From assembly GCA_964550345.1 (NCBI GenBank), contig CAZJYZ010000011.1, positions 1-64,000 on the forward strand: a DNA stretch of 64,000 nt, given 5' to 3'. The DNA is from JAAEUB01 sp964550345. GTDB lineage: Bacteria; Pseudomonadota; Alphaproteobacteria; Rhodobacterales; Rhodobacteraceae. The position numbers were made by a program, and so were the translations under genes. Below are positions 1 to 8,271 of this stretch, in pieces. The notes beneath the pieces are model-generated. The model made no database searches. It saw only the letters and a program-made list of their open reading frames with translations, and was not told the origin of the DNA. Each line of letters opens with the position of its first letter. The first letter of the stretch is position 1.

Positions 1-26
1 TCAGGCCAATCATGCACTAACATTCA

Positions 27-67
27 AACTGGACCACTCAAGGGGGGCTGATCAATGGCAACTGGAC
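27..67. promoter_or_regulatory. Direct repeats CTGGAC, possible MocR/TauR-type operator
   Basis: The octamer AACTGGAC occurs at 27-34 and again at 60-67, 33 bases apart, which puts both copies on one face of the helix. A TTGACC hexamer follows at 88-93, upstream of deoC. Tandem CTGGAC direct repeats are, as I recall, the type of site bound by MocR-family regulators such as TauR of Rhodobacter capsulatus. The regulated gene may be deoC or a gene left of the window. No regulator gene is visible here. Confidence 0.3.
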
Positions 68-162
68 AACCACCTCTGGTAGAAAAATTGACCAAACGGT
101 AAATCTTGCCAATTCTCCCCCTCCGTGCGAACTTGTCACGAACCGCTATTTCGGGAAATGCC

Positions 163-1170
163 ATGCAAAAAGAATCACCAACAAGCAGCCAGACCGGCGT
201 GACCGGCGCGCAGCTTCCGCAAGTCACCGAGCCGCGAAATCCGGGGATGGAGCTTGATATGAACTGGGTGCGCGCCGTGCAGGCAAACACCTCGGCCATA
301 GAACGGCGCGCCGGATCGCTGGGCGCGCGCCGGTCGCTAAAAAAAAATCATCAGGCGGCATGGATGCTGAAAGCCATCACCTGTATCGACCTGACCACGC
401 TGGCAGGCGATGACACGGCGGGCCGTGTACGCCGCCTCTGCGCCAAGGCCGCCCAGCCTGTGCGCGCCGACATCTTGGACGCATTGGACGTCAGTGGCAT
501 CACTACCGGCGCTATATGTGTGTACCATGACATGATCGCCCCTGCCGTTGAGGCGCTTGAAGGCACCGGCATTCCGGTCGCGGCGGTCTCAACCGGGTTT
601 CCCGCCGGACTGTCACCGTTTGAGCTGCGGGTGCAGGAGATCCGCGAAAGTGTCAAAGCAGGCGCTGCCGAGATCGACATTGTCATTTCCCGCCGCCATG
701 TCCTCACCGGCAACTGGCAGGCGCTGTATGATGAAATGCGGGCCTTCCGAGAAGCCTGCGGCGAGGCACATGTGAAGGCCATTCTTGCGACTGGTGAGCT
801 TGGGTCGTTGCGCAATGTGGCCCGCGCCAGCCTTGTTTGCATGATGGCCGGCGCCGACTTCATCAAAACCTCGACCGGCAAGGAAAGTGTCAATGCCACC
901 CTGCCCGTTTCTCTGGTGATGATCCGCGCCATTCGCGACTATTACCAACGTACAGGTTACCGCGTTGGCTATAAGCCCGCAGGCGGGATTTCCAAGGCGA
1001 AAGACGCGGTGACGTATCTGACACTGATCAAGGACGAGCTCGGGGATGCCTGGCTGTCCCCGCACCTCTTTCGCTTTGGCGCATCCTCCCTATTGGGCGA
1101 TATCGAACGCCAGTTAGAACATCACATCACCGGGCATTACTCTGCCGCGCACCGTCACCCGATTGGATAA
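163..1170 (+). CDS. deoC: Deoxyribose-phosphate aldolase
   Basis: This class I aldolase cleaves 2-deoxyribose 5-phosphate to glyceraldehyde 3-phosphate and acetaldehyde in deoxynucleoside catabolism in the cytoplasm. The Schiff-base lysine lies in the motif DFIKTSTGK (Lys235 from the chosen start) and the second conserved lysine in GYKPAGGI (Lys271). The protein is longer than the 259-residue E. coli enzyme because of an N-terminal extension, also seen, as I recall, in other Rhodobacteraceae. Start codons at 163, 247 and 259 are all possible; 163 keeps the extension. The aldehyde dehydrogenase gene follows after 3 bases, which fits oxidation of the acetaldehyde product. Confidence 0.93.
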   Translation: MQKESPTSSQTGVTGAQLPQVTEPRNPGMELDMNWVRAVQANTSAIERRAGSLGARRSLKKNHQAAWMLKAITCIDLTTLAGDDTAGRVRRLCAKAAQPVRADILDALDVSGITTGAICVYHDMIAPAVEALEGTGIPVAAVSTGFPAGLSPFELRVQEIRESVKAGAAEIDIVISRRHVLTGNWQALYDEMRAFREACGEAHVKAILATGELGSLRNVARASLVCMMAGADFIKTSTGKESVNATLPVSLVMIRAIRDYYQRTGYRVGYKPAGGISKAKDAVTYLTLIKDELGDAWLSPHLFRFGASSLLGDIERQLEHHITGHYSAAHRHPIG

Positions 1171-1173
1171 AAA

Positions 1174-3522
1174 ATGAGCGTTAAAGAACTCCTGGAAAGC
1201 ATGGAATACGGCCCTGCCCCTGAAAGCACCTCGGAGGCCGAGGCTTGGCTGGCCGAAAACCACCCCTTCGGCCTGTTTATCAACGGAAAAATGGAAGCGG
1301 CTGGCGACACCTTCGCCTTAAAAAACCCGGCGACGGGCGAGGTACTGGCTGAAGTCACGCAAGCCAGCCCGGATGACGTAGAGCGTGCGGTAACGGCCGC
1401 CCGCAACGCCCAGCCGAAATGGGCCGCCCTTCCCGGACATGCGCGTGCCAAATACTTATATGCTCTGGCGCGTCTGGTGCAAAAACACGCCCGCCTGTTC
1501 GCGGTGCTGGAAACGCTGGATAACGGTAAACCCATTCGCGAAAGCCGCGATATCGACATCCCGCTGGTGGCACGGCATTTTTATTACCATGCGGGCATGG
1601 CGCAATTGCAGGATGCCGAGCTGCAAGACCGCGAGCCCCTTGGCGTTGCAGGGCAGATCATCCCGTGGAACTTTCCCCTTCTGATGCTGGCATGGAAGAT
1701 CGCGCCTGCCATTGCCATGGGCAATACGGTGGTTCTGAAACCGGCAGAATTCACGTCGTTGACCGCATTGTATTTTGCGCAGATTTGCAACGAGGCAGGC
1801 CTGCCCAAGGGCGTGGTCAACATCGTCACCGGCGACGGGGAAGTTGGCGAAGCCATCACCAGCAACCCCGATATCGACAAGATCGCCTTTACGGGCTCGA
1901 CCGAAGTGGGCCGCATTATTCGCAAAGCCACTGCGGGGCGCGGTATTTCCCTGACATTAGAGTTGGGCGGCAAGTCGCCCTATATCGTGTTTGACGACGC
2001 TGATCTGGATTCCGCCGTCGAAGGGCTGGTGGACGCGATCTGGTTCAATCAGGGGCAGGTCTGCTGCGCTGGGTCGCGCCTGATCGTGCAGGAGGGCGTC
2101 GCGGAAACCTTCTATGCCAAGCTGCGCGCGCGCATGGAGACCCTACGCATCGGCAATCCGCTGGACAAAAGCATAGACGTGGGCACGCTCGTTGACCCGA
2201 CGCAGCTGGCGAATATCACCGCTCTTGTGGACGCCCATTCTGACGAGGGCGTGGTCTATCAGGCGCCCTGCACTCTGCCGAATAATGGCTGTTACTACCC
2301 GCCCACTCTTATTACCGGCCTGACCCCCTCTAACGCTTTGATGCAAGAGGAAATATTTGGCCCGGTTCTGGTCGCGACGACCTTCCGCACCCCAGCCGAG
2401 GCGGTGCAGGTTGCCAACAACACCCGTTATGGGCTGGCCGCCAGTGTTTGGAGCGAAAACGTCAATCTGGCGTTGGATATCGCGCCCAAGCTTGTGGCCG
2501 GTGTGGTCTGGGTCAACGCCACGAACCTGTTTGATGCCGCTGCCGGTTTCGGCGGGGTGCGGGAAAGTGGCTATGGGCGCGAAGGCGGCTGGGAAGGCCT
2601 GCTGGCCTATACCAAACCGCGCCGCAAGGCCCCGGCGCTGAAACAACTGGCACCCTTTGCGGCATCGGACAAGACCAGCGCCGATGCGTTGGACCGCACC
2701 GCGAAATTCTATATCGGAGGCAAGCAAAAACGCCCGGACGGGGGGTATTCGCAAAGCATCTGGTCGCCGGGCGGCAAGCTTTTAGGCCATGCCGGGATCG
2801 CCAACCGCAAAGACATCCGCAATGCGGTTGAGGCGGCGCATGCCGCCAAGGGCTGGGCGGGGACAACCGGCCATCTGCGCGCCCAGATCATCTATTACAT
2901 CGCCGAGAACCTGTCTGCGCGGGCGGACGAATTTGCCCACAGGATCAATGGCTTGACCGGAAAGCGCGGTGGCGCGCGTGAAGTTGAGGCAGCGATATCA
3001 CGCCTGTTCACATACGCCGCCTGGGCCGATAAATATGACGGAGCCGCCAAGGGGGTTCCCTTGCGTGGGATCGCACTGGCGATGCACGAACCTGTGGGCG
3101 TGATCGGTGCATTTTGCCCGGATGAAGCACCGCTTTTGGGGCTGGTTTCCCTGATGGCGCCGGCCATAGCCATGGGCAATCGTATCGTTTTGGCGGCATC
3201 CGAGCCCTACCCGCTGGCAGCGACCGATTTTTATCAGGTGCTGGAAACCTCAGACGTGCCCGCCGGGGTAGTCAATATTCTGACCGGACCGCACGCGGAT
3301 CTGGCCAGCACCATGGCCGGGCATCTGGATGTGGACGCGGTTTGGTCCCATTCCGGCAGTGATATCTCCGCCCTGATCGAACATGACTCGGCCGGGAACC
3401 TCAAACGCACATGGGTCAACAACGCCCGCGCCCGTGACTGGACAGGGAAGGATGGCGAAGGCCGGGAATTTCTGGCGGCAGCCACCGAGGTCAAAACCAT
3501 CTGGGTGCCTTACGGGGAATAG
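1174..3522 (+). CDS. Double-domain aldehyde dehydrogenase beside deoC
   Basis: NAD(P)-dependent oxidation of an aldehyde, probably the acetaldehyde released by DeoC; the substrate is inferred from the neighbour. Residues 1 to about 490 form a complete ALDH domain with ELGGKSP and the catalytic cysteine motif GQVCCAG (Cys297/298). Residues about 505-782 are a second, shorter ALDH-like half with a recognisable MAPAIAMGN segment but no catalytic cysteine motif or ELGG glutamate. At 782 residues it is much longer than the usual 480-500. The ATG lies 3 bases after the deoC stop, so the two genes are almost certainly one operon. Confidence 0.88.
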   Translation: MSVKELLESMEYGPAPESTSEAEAWLAENHPFGLFINGKMEAAGDTFALKNPATGEVLAEVTQASPDDVERAVTAARNAQPKWAALPGHARAKYLYALARLVQKHARLFAVLETLDNGKPIRESRDIDIPLVARHFYYHAGMAQLQDAELQDREPLGVAGQIIPWNFPLLMLAWKIAPAIAMGNTVVLKPAEFTSLTALYFAQICNEAGLPKGVVNIVTGDGEVGEAITSNPDIDKIAFTGSTEVGRIIRKATAGRGISLTLELGGKSPYIVFDDADLDSAVEGLVDAIWFNQGQVCCAGSRLIVQEGVAETFYAKLRARMETLRIGNPLDKSIDVGTLVDPTQLANITALVDAHSDEGVVYQAPCTLPNNGCYYPPTLITGLTPSNALMQEEIFGPVLVATTFRTPAEAVQVANNTRYGLAASVWSENVNLALDIAPKLVAGVVWVNATNLFDAAAGFGGVRESGYGREGGWEGLLAYTKPRRKAPALKQLAPFAASDKTSADALDRTAKFYIGGKQKRPDGGYSQSIWSPGGKLLGHAGIANRKDIRNAVEAAHAAKGWAGTTGHLRAQIIYYIAENLSARADEFAHRINGLTGKRGGAREVEAAISRLFTYAAWADKYDGAAKGVPLRGIALAMHEPVGVIGAFCPDEAPLLGLVSLMAPAIAMGNRIVLAASEPYPLAATDFYQVLETSDVPAGVVNILTGPHADLASTMAGHLDVDAVWSHSGSDISALIEHDSAGNLKRTWVNNARARDWTGKDGEGREFLAAATEVKTIWVPYGE

Positions 3523-3604
3523 ACCTTTTTTACTAAAGGGTACTCCCGCACATCGTCGGCCCCTTCGGGGCGCCTCTGGTTGGGCCGGGCACGCTTCGCG
3601 TTCA

Positions 3605-3645
3605 GATTTGAGGCCTCTGGCGGAGGTATTTGCACCAAGATGAAA
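3605..3645 (+). repeat. Rhodobacteraceae-type intergenic element, copy A
   Basis: The segment around 3612-3644 contains GGCGGAGGTATTTGCACC followed by AAGATGAAAC. It nearly matches 55060-55090, and looser copies on the minus strand occur near 12905-12940, 40408-40441, 40444-40472 and 58689-58716. All lie at or just after gene ends. The function is unknown; a 3'-end or transcript-stability signal is likely. Confidence 0.6.
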
Positions 3646-3665
3646 CAGGTAAGGCCCCTGTTTCA
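3641..3665. other. Inverted repeat over the rimO stop codon
   Basis: TGAAACAGG (3641-3649) and CCTGTTTCA (3657-3665) are perfect 9-base arms around a 7-base loop. The rimO stop codon is inside the right arm. There is no T-run on either side, so it is not a classic intrinsic terminator. Its place between convergent genes suggests a bidirectional 3'-end structure. Confidence 0.45.
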
Positions 3666-5039
3666 ACCGGGTATCAGTCGCCCCCACAGGTCGTATTCCG
3701 AGGCTTCGTCGATCTCGACCGTGACGATCTGACCGGGGCTGAGGTTTTCATGCCCGTCATCTATGAACAGATTGCCGTCAATTTCAGGCGCGTCGGCCAT
3801 TGTGCGGCAGGTGGCGGCGTCACCGTCCACTTCGTCGACGATCACCGCTTGCACTTTTCCAACTTTCGCGGCCAGCTTTGCCGCCGATATCGCCTGTGAT
3901 TTTGTCATAAAGCGATGCCAGCGCTCTTCTTTGACCTCATCCGGAACATGGTCCGGCAGGGCGTTTGAAGCTGCTCCAGCGACGTTTTCATACTGAAAAC
4001 AGCCGACCCGATCGAGCTGTGCTTCGTCCAGCCAGTCGAGCAGGGTCTGAAATTCATCTTCAGTTTCGCCAGGGTAGCCAACGATGAAGGTTGAGCGCAG
4101 GGTTATGTCCGGGCAGGCCTGGCGCCAGGCGGCAATTTCGTCCAGAGTTTTTGCCGCCGCTGCCGGGCGGGCCATGCGTTTTAGGGTGCCGGGGTCAGCG
4201 TGCTGAAAGGGGATATCAAGGTAGGGCAGGATCAGCCCATCGGCCATCAGCGGGATCAGCTGGCGCACATGGGGATAGGGGTAGACATAATGCAGCCGTA
4301 TCCATGCGCCGAGTGATCCCAAATCGCGGGCCAGATCGGTGATATGGGCGCGGTGCCCGCGTTCTTCGCCGTGGCGGATATCAACCCCGTAGGCCGAAGT
4401 GTCCTGCGAGATCACCAGAAGCTCCTGCACACCGTTTTCCACCAGCTTTTCAGCTTCGCGCATGACCGCATGGGCCGGGCGCGAGGCAAGACGTCCGCGC
4501 AAATCCGGAATAATACAGAATTTGCAGTGGTGGTTACAGCCTTCGGATATTTTCAGGTAGGAATAATGGCGCGGGGTCAAGCTGACACCCGAAGCGGGCA
4601 GAAGGTCCACGTAAGGGTCGGGGTCTGGCGGCACAGCTTTGTGTACGGCGTCCAGTACTGCCTCATATTGGTGCGGGCCGGTGATGGCCAGAACGGACGG
4701 ATGGGCACCGGTGATATATTCCGGCTCGGCCCCCAGACAGCCCGTGACGATAACGCGGCCATTTTCGGCCAGAGCCTCGCCAATAGCCTCAAGACTTTCC
4801 GCTTTGGCGCTATCTAGAAAGCCACAGGTATTAACCACCACCGCATCGGCGCCCACATAGTCGGGCGAGATCGCATAACCCTCGGCGCGCAGGCGGGTCA
4901 GGATACGTTCCGCATCAACCAGCGCCTTGGGGCAGCCAAGGCTGACCATGCCGATACGGGGTTGGCCGGGGCGCGGCGTGTCCTGGTAACGTGGCTTGGG
5001 GGCCAGATCAGGGCGCAGATTTGGTGGATTTTGGCTCAC
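3663..5039 (-). CDS. rimO: Ribosomal protein S12 methylthiotransferase RimO
   Basis: Radical-SAM enzyme that adds a methylthio group to an aspartate of ribosomal protein S12. The N-terminal UPF0004 domain has the cysteines of GMVSLGCPKALVDAE and VVNTCGFLDSAK. The radical-SAM cluster motif is CNHHCKFC, and a TRAM domain ends the protein (about residues 390-458). An in-frame ATG at 5120 exists, but the codons after it look non-conserved. The GTG at 5039 opens with SQNPPNLRPDLAPK, which resembles family N-termini, so I take GTG (458 residues); no strong Shine-Dalgarno precedes it. Transcribed divergently from the ubiquinone hydroxylase gene. Confidence 0.92.
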   Translation of the reverse strand: MSQNPPNLRPDLAPKPRYQDTPRPGQPRIGMVSLGCPKALVDAERILTRLRAEGYAISPDYVGADAVVVNTCGFLDSAKAESLEAIGEALAENGRVIVTGCLGAEPEYITGAHPSVLAITGPHQYEAVLDAVHKAVPPDPDPYVDLLPASGVSLTPRHYSYLKISEGCNHHCKFCIIPDLRGRLASRPAHAVMREAEKLVENGVQELLVISQDTSAYGVDIRHGEERGHRAHITDLARDLGSLGAWIRLHYVYPYPHVRQLIPLMADGLILPYLDIPFQHADPGTLKRMARPAAAAKTLDEIAAWRQACPDITLRSTFIVGYPGETEDEFQTLLDWLDEAQLDRVGCFQYENVAGAASNALPDHVPDEVKEERWHRFMTKSQAISAAKLAAKVGKVQAVIVDEVDGDAATCRTMADAPEIDGNLFIDDGHENLSPGQIVTVEIDEASEYDLWGRLIPG

Positions 5040-5158
5040 AGGCGGTCGATCATTGTTGAAACTGGGGATTTCGACCCTGATGCCCGCAAATACCGGAATT
5101 GTGAAGCAGGTTTTTGCCACGTCACCCGACCGGTCGGACGAAAATCAAGCCGCTTACA

Positions 5159-5187
5159 TTCCAAATCACTATTCCCTTGCCTATAAT
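5159..5187 (+). promoter_or_regulatory. Candidate sigma-70 promoter for the ubiM-like gene
   Basis: A perfect TATAAT at 5182-5187 has a weak -35 match TTCCAA at 5159-5164, with 17 bases between them. The ATG at 5213 lies 25 bases after the -10 box. This supports 5213 rather than the in-frame ATG at 5186, which overlaps the -10 box. Confidence 0.45.
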
Positions 5188-5212
5188 GTCGCGAAAATCA
5201 GCGAGTCGTACC

Positions 5213-6409
5213 ATGCCCAAGAAAACCAGTTTTGATATTGTCGTCATCGGCGCCGGGCCTGCCGGCCTTGGCTTTGCCCGCGCTTTGGCAGATAGCGGGC
5301 TTGAAATTGCCCTTGTGGAAACTCAAAGCCGGGACGTGCTGGAGAGCCCTCCGGAAGATGGCCGCGATATTGCGCTGACGCATACCTCTGAAAAGATCAT
5401 GACTGATTTGGGTATGTGGGAGCATATTCCCACAGATCAGGTGGGCACGATCCGTGACGCCAAGGTGCTAAACGGCCCGTCGCCTTTTGCTCTGCATTTT
5501 GATTCTGCCGGTTCGGGTGCGGATTATCTGGGCCGGATCGTGCCCAACTACCTGATCCGCAAAGCCGCCTTTGAGGTTGCAAAGGACCTGCCAAATGTCA
5601 CCCTGATCTGCGACAGCGAGGTGACATCGGTCGAAACCGATACAGCCGGCGGGCATGTGGGTATGAAGGATGGCCGCCAGTTGCAGGCCGCCTTGGTCAT
5701 AGCAGCTGATAGCCGCTTTTCGACAACACGTCGCAAAATGGGGCTGGCGGCAAACAGCCTTGATTTCGGCCGTATCGTTATTGTCTGCGAAATGGAGCAT
5801 GAACTGAGCCATGAAAACACCGCCTATGAGTGTTTTCACTATGATCAGACGCTGGCCATCCTGCCTATGTACGGCAACAAATCCTCGGTGGTGGTCACCC
5901 TGCCTTCGGTAAAGGCCGAGGCGGTGCTGAACATGGACCCACAGGACTTTGCCGATAATATTGCCGAGCGGTTTGAGGGCCGTTTAGGAGCGATGAAACT
6001 GGTGACCAAGCGCCATGCCTACCCGTTGGTCGGGGTTCTGGCGAAAGAATTTGTCACCAACCGTTTTGCCCTGATTGGTGACGCAGCGGTGGGCATGCAT
6101 CCGGTAACGGCGCATGGGTATAATCTGGGGCTGAGCGGGGCCTTGCTGCTGGCTGGAGAAGTTTTGGCCGCGAAACAGAGCGGACGCGATATTGGTGATC
6201 TGGCCGGGCTGAAACGGTATGAAGCAGCGCATCGGCGCGCCGTATTGCCACTTTATCACGGAACAAACGCATTAGTGCGCCTGTACACAGACGATTCAGC
6301 GCCAGGTAAGTTTCTGCGCGGGGCCGCGTTGCGGTTAGGGAATTTCCTGCCGCCGGTCAAATCACGCATCCTGAAGCAGCTAACGCATATCGAAAGCCAC
6401 GTGCGCTGA
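5213..6409 (+). CDS. UbiH/UbiM-family FAD-dependent ubiquinone hydroxylase
   Basis: Flavoprotein monooxygenase of ubiquinone ring hydroxylation. The N-terminal dinucleotide-binding motif is VVIGAGPAGLGFARAL, followed by DGRDIALTHTSEKI, and the second FAD motif is LIGDAAVGMHPVTAHGYNLGL. The DGRxIALTH segment is the form I associate with UbiM, the hydroxylase of Neisseria and some alphaproteobacteria, rather than UbiH, UbiF or UbiI; this assignment is tentative. The 398-residue length is normal. Start chosen at 5213 because the upstream ATG at 5186 overlaps a TATAAT box. Confidence 0.82.
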   Translation: MPKKTSFDIVVIGAGPAGLGFARALADSGLEIALVETQSRDVLESPPEDGRDIALTHTSEKIMTDLGMWEHIPTDQVGTIRDAKVLNGPSPFALHFDSAGSGADYLGRIVPNYLIRKAAFEVAKDLPNVTLICDSEVTSVETDTAGGHVGMKDGRQLQAALVIAADSRFSTTRRKMGLAANSLDFGRIVIVCEMEHELSHENTAYECFHYDQTLAILPMYGNKSSVVVTLPSVKAEAVLNMDPQDFADNIAERFEGRLGAMKLVTKRHAYPLVGVLAKEFVTNRFALIGDAAVGMHPVTAHGYNLGLSGALLLAGEVLAAKQSGRDIGDLAGLKRYEAAHRRAVLPLYHGTNALVRLYTDDSAPGKFLRGAALRLGNFLPPVKSRILKQLTHIESHVR

Positions 6410-6473
6410 AGCGACCGAATTCTTCTAAAGAATACGGGCCGGGAAACCCCCTGCTACCAAATCGAACTGTGAT

Positions 6474-7061
6474 TTAGCGTTTACGATCGCGCCGGGATGA
6501 CATCGGCTGAAACGCCACGCCCACATGTGCCTCGCAATATGGTTTGCCGCTTTGGGCTGGCAGACCGCAAAACCAGAAATCCTCGGTTGCGGGGTCGCCA
6601 ATGGGCCATTTGCAGGTACGCTCGGTCAGTTCCATCAGGCCAAGCCTTTTGGCGCCCTTTTCAACTTCGCGGACCGAGGCCAGCGCTTCTGGGCTGATCT
6701 CGTTGGCAGAACGTTGTGGCGGCAATGGTTGACCTGCCGGTACAATCGGTTTGCGCATAGGCCCGACCGGTTTATTTTCCGGCGCTGGAGGCACGGCCGA
6801 GGTGGTCGCCGGTATCGGCTTTGTTGCTTCAACCTTTTTCTTTGGTGCCGCCTTGGGCTTGGCCGCTGCACGTGGTGCGGCCTTGTCCTTGGCCGCCTTT
6901 GAGCCGCCACCGCCATTGCGGTTGGAAAGGCCTAAACGGTGCACTTTGCCGATCACGGCATTGCGCGTCACCCCGCCAAGCTCCTTGGCGATCTGGCTGG
7001 CCGACTGGCCTTCGCCCCACATTTTTTTCAGTATCTCAACCCGATCGTCAGTCCAGGACAT
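6474..7061 (-). CDS. gcrA: GcrA cell-cycle regulator
   Basis: GcrA is an alphaproteobacterial factor that works with sigma-70 at promoters carrying CcrM-methylated GANTC sites. The N-terminal helix-turn-helix region is visible as MSWTDDRVEILKKMW and GGVTRNAVIGKVHRLGLS. A Lys/Ala/Pro-rich linker (about residues 50-115) joins it to a C-terminal domain with CKWPIGDP and FCG, probably the RNA-polymerase-binding part. The start at 7061, preceded by GGGAAAA, is preferred over an ATG 15 bases upstream because family members begin MSWTDER/MSWTDDR. Convergent with the ubiquinone hydroxylase gene. Confidence 0.95.
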   Translation of the reverse strand: MSWTDDRVEILKKMWGEGQSASQIAKELGGVTRNAVIGKVHRLGLSNRNGGGGSKAAKDKAAPRAAAKPKAAPKKKVEATKPIPATTSAVPPAPENKPVGPMRKPIVPAGQPLPPQRSANEISPEALASVREVEKGAKRLGLMELTERTCKWPIGDPATEDFWFCGLPAQSGKPYCEAHVGVAFQPMSSRRDRKR

Positions 7062-7148
7062 GTTTTTTCCCATCATGCGGCAGCCATGCTGCCCTGCGCA
7101 AATTCAAGCGCCTATTCTAGTCATGCAGGCGGCGCATGCAAGCACCGA

Positions 7149-8030
7149 TCACTGCCTTTTGCGCACACGCCCTTCGCGCCATGCTAAAAGCGCAGCTCCG
7201 GCCACAATGATCCCTGCCCCGACAAGGCTGAGAGGGCTGGGGATTATCGAGAATACCGCGAAATCATAGAGCCCGGCAAAGATCAGCGTGGTGTAGGAGA
7301 ACGGCACAACAAAACTGGCATCTGCCCGGCGCATGGCCTGAATAAAACAAGCCTGCCCGACGGCCATAAGGCCACCGATTGCCACCAGCGCGAGCCACTG
7401 CGATCCACTTGGTGGCTGCCAGACAAAAACAACGGCAATACTGGCGATAACCAGACCCATCGCATTGTTAATCAACAGGATTTGCAGCGGGTTCTCGCGT
7501 CCCGACAGAAGTTTAATGATGGTAATTTCAAGCCCCATGATGACGGCGGCGGTCAAAGCCAGCAGAGAGGCGGGCTGAAAGCTACCCAATCCCGGGCGCA
7601 GTAAAACCAGTCCGCCGGTCAGAGCAATCCCGGCAGCCAGCCAGCGCCAGCGACCAACCCGCTCGCCCAAAAGCATAATAGCCAGCGCCATGGCAAATAC
7701 CGGGTTGAGGAAACTGATGGCCGTCGCATCGGCCAGCGGGATGAAGGTAACGGCGGCAAAAAGTAGCGATACGCCACTCCAACCGGCAAAAGAACGCAGG
7801 AAATGCAGGCGCAGGTTAGGCTGTTGAATACGCAAACGCAGGATCATCGACGTCGAAGCGACCGCCACGAAGGCAAACAAAAACCGCGCATGGCTTATCT
7901 GCAGGGGGTTGAGGGGCTCGCCCAACATGTCCCGCCCGACCACCTTAGCCAACAAAGTTGTTGCCCCGAACATGGCCGAGGCAGCAAGTATGAAGCCTAT
8001 TGCTGCAAGAGGTTGAGGACTTCGCGTCAT
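7149..8030 (-). CDS. EamA/DMT-family inner-membrane transporter
   Basis: Membrane protein of 293 residues with about ten hydrophobic segments arranged as two EamA repeats, typical of the drug/metabolite transporter superfamily. The segments ISFLNPVFAMALAIMLLGE and VVPFSYTTLIFAGLYDF are the usual repeat ends. The substrate cannot be told from sequence. It lies 87 bases upstream of gcrA on the same strand and is divergent from argD. Confidence 0.85.
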   Translation of the reverse strand: MTRSPQPLAAIGFILAASAMFGATTLLAKVVGRDMLGEPLNPLQISHARFLFAFVAVASTSMILRLRIQQPNLRLHFLRSFAGWSGVSLLFAAVTFIPLADATAISFLNPVFAMALAIMLLGERVGRWRWLAAGIALTGGLVLLRPGLGSFQPASLLALTAAVIMGLEITIIKLLSGRENPLQILLINNAMGLVIASIAVVFVWQPPSGSQWLALVAIGGLMAVGQACFIQAMRRADASFVVPFSYTTLIFAGLYDFAVFSIIPSPLSLVGAGIIVAGAALLAWREGRVRKRQ

Positions 8031-8271
8031 TGGTATGGCTTTCGTGGCACAAGCGCCTTCACAAAAGGGGATAGACAGCGCCGCCGCAATCCCCTATCCC
8101 GGCCCCATGATCAAAGCAAGCCACATCACGACCAACCGACGCCGACGCTAACACGTCTGACGTCCCGCCTGCTATGATCGCGCCAATTGGCGAAACACTT
8201 CAAAATCCCGAACATATTGACACGCAGCCTGCCATACGGCACCCAAGGCTCTTACATCCAAGGATAAGACC

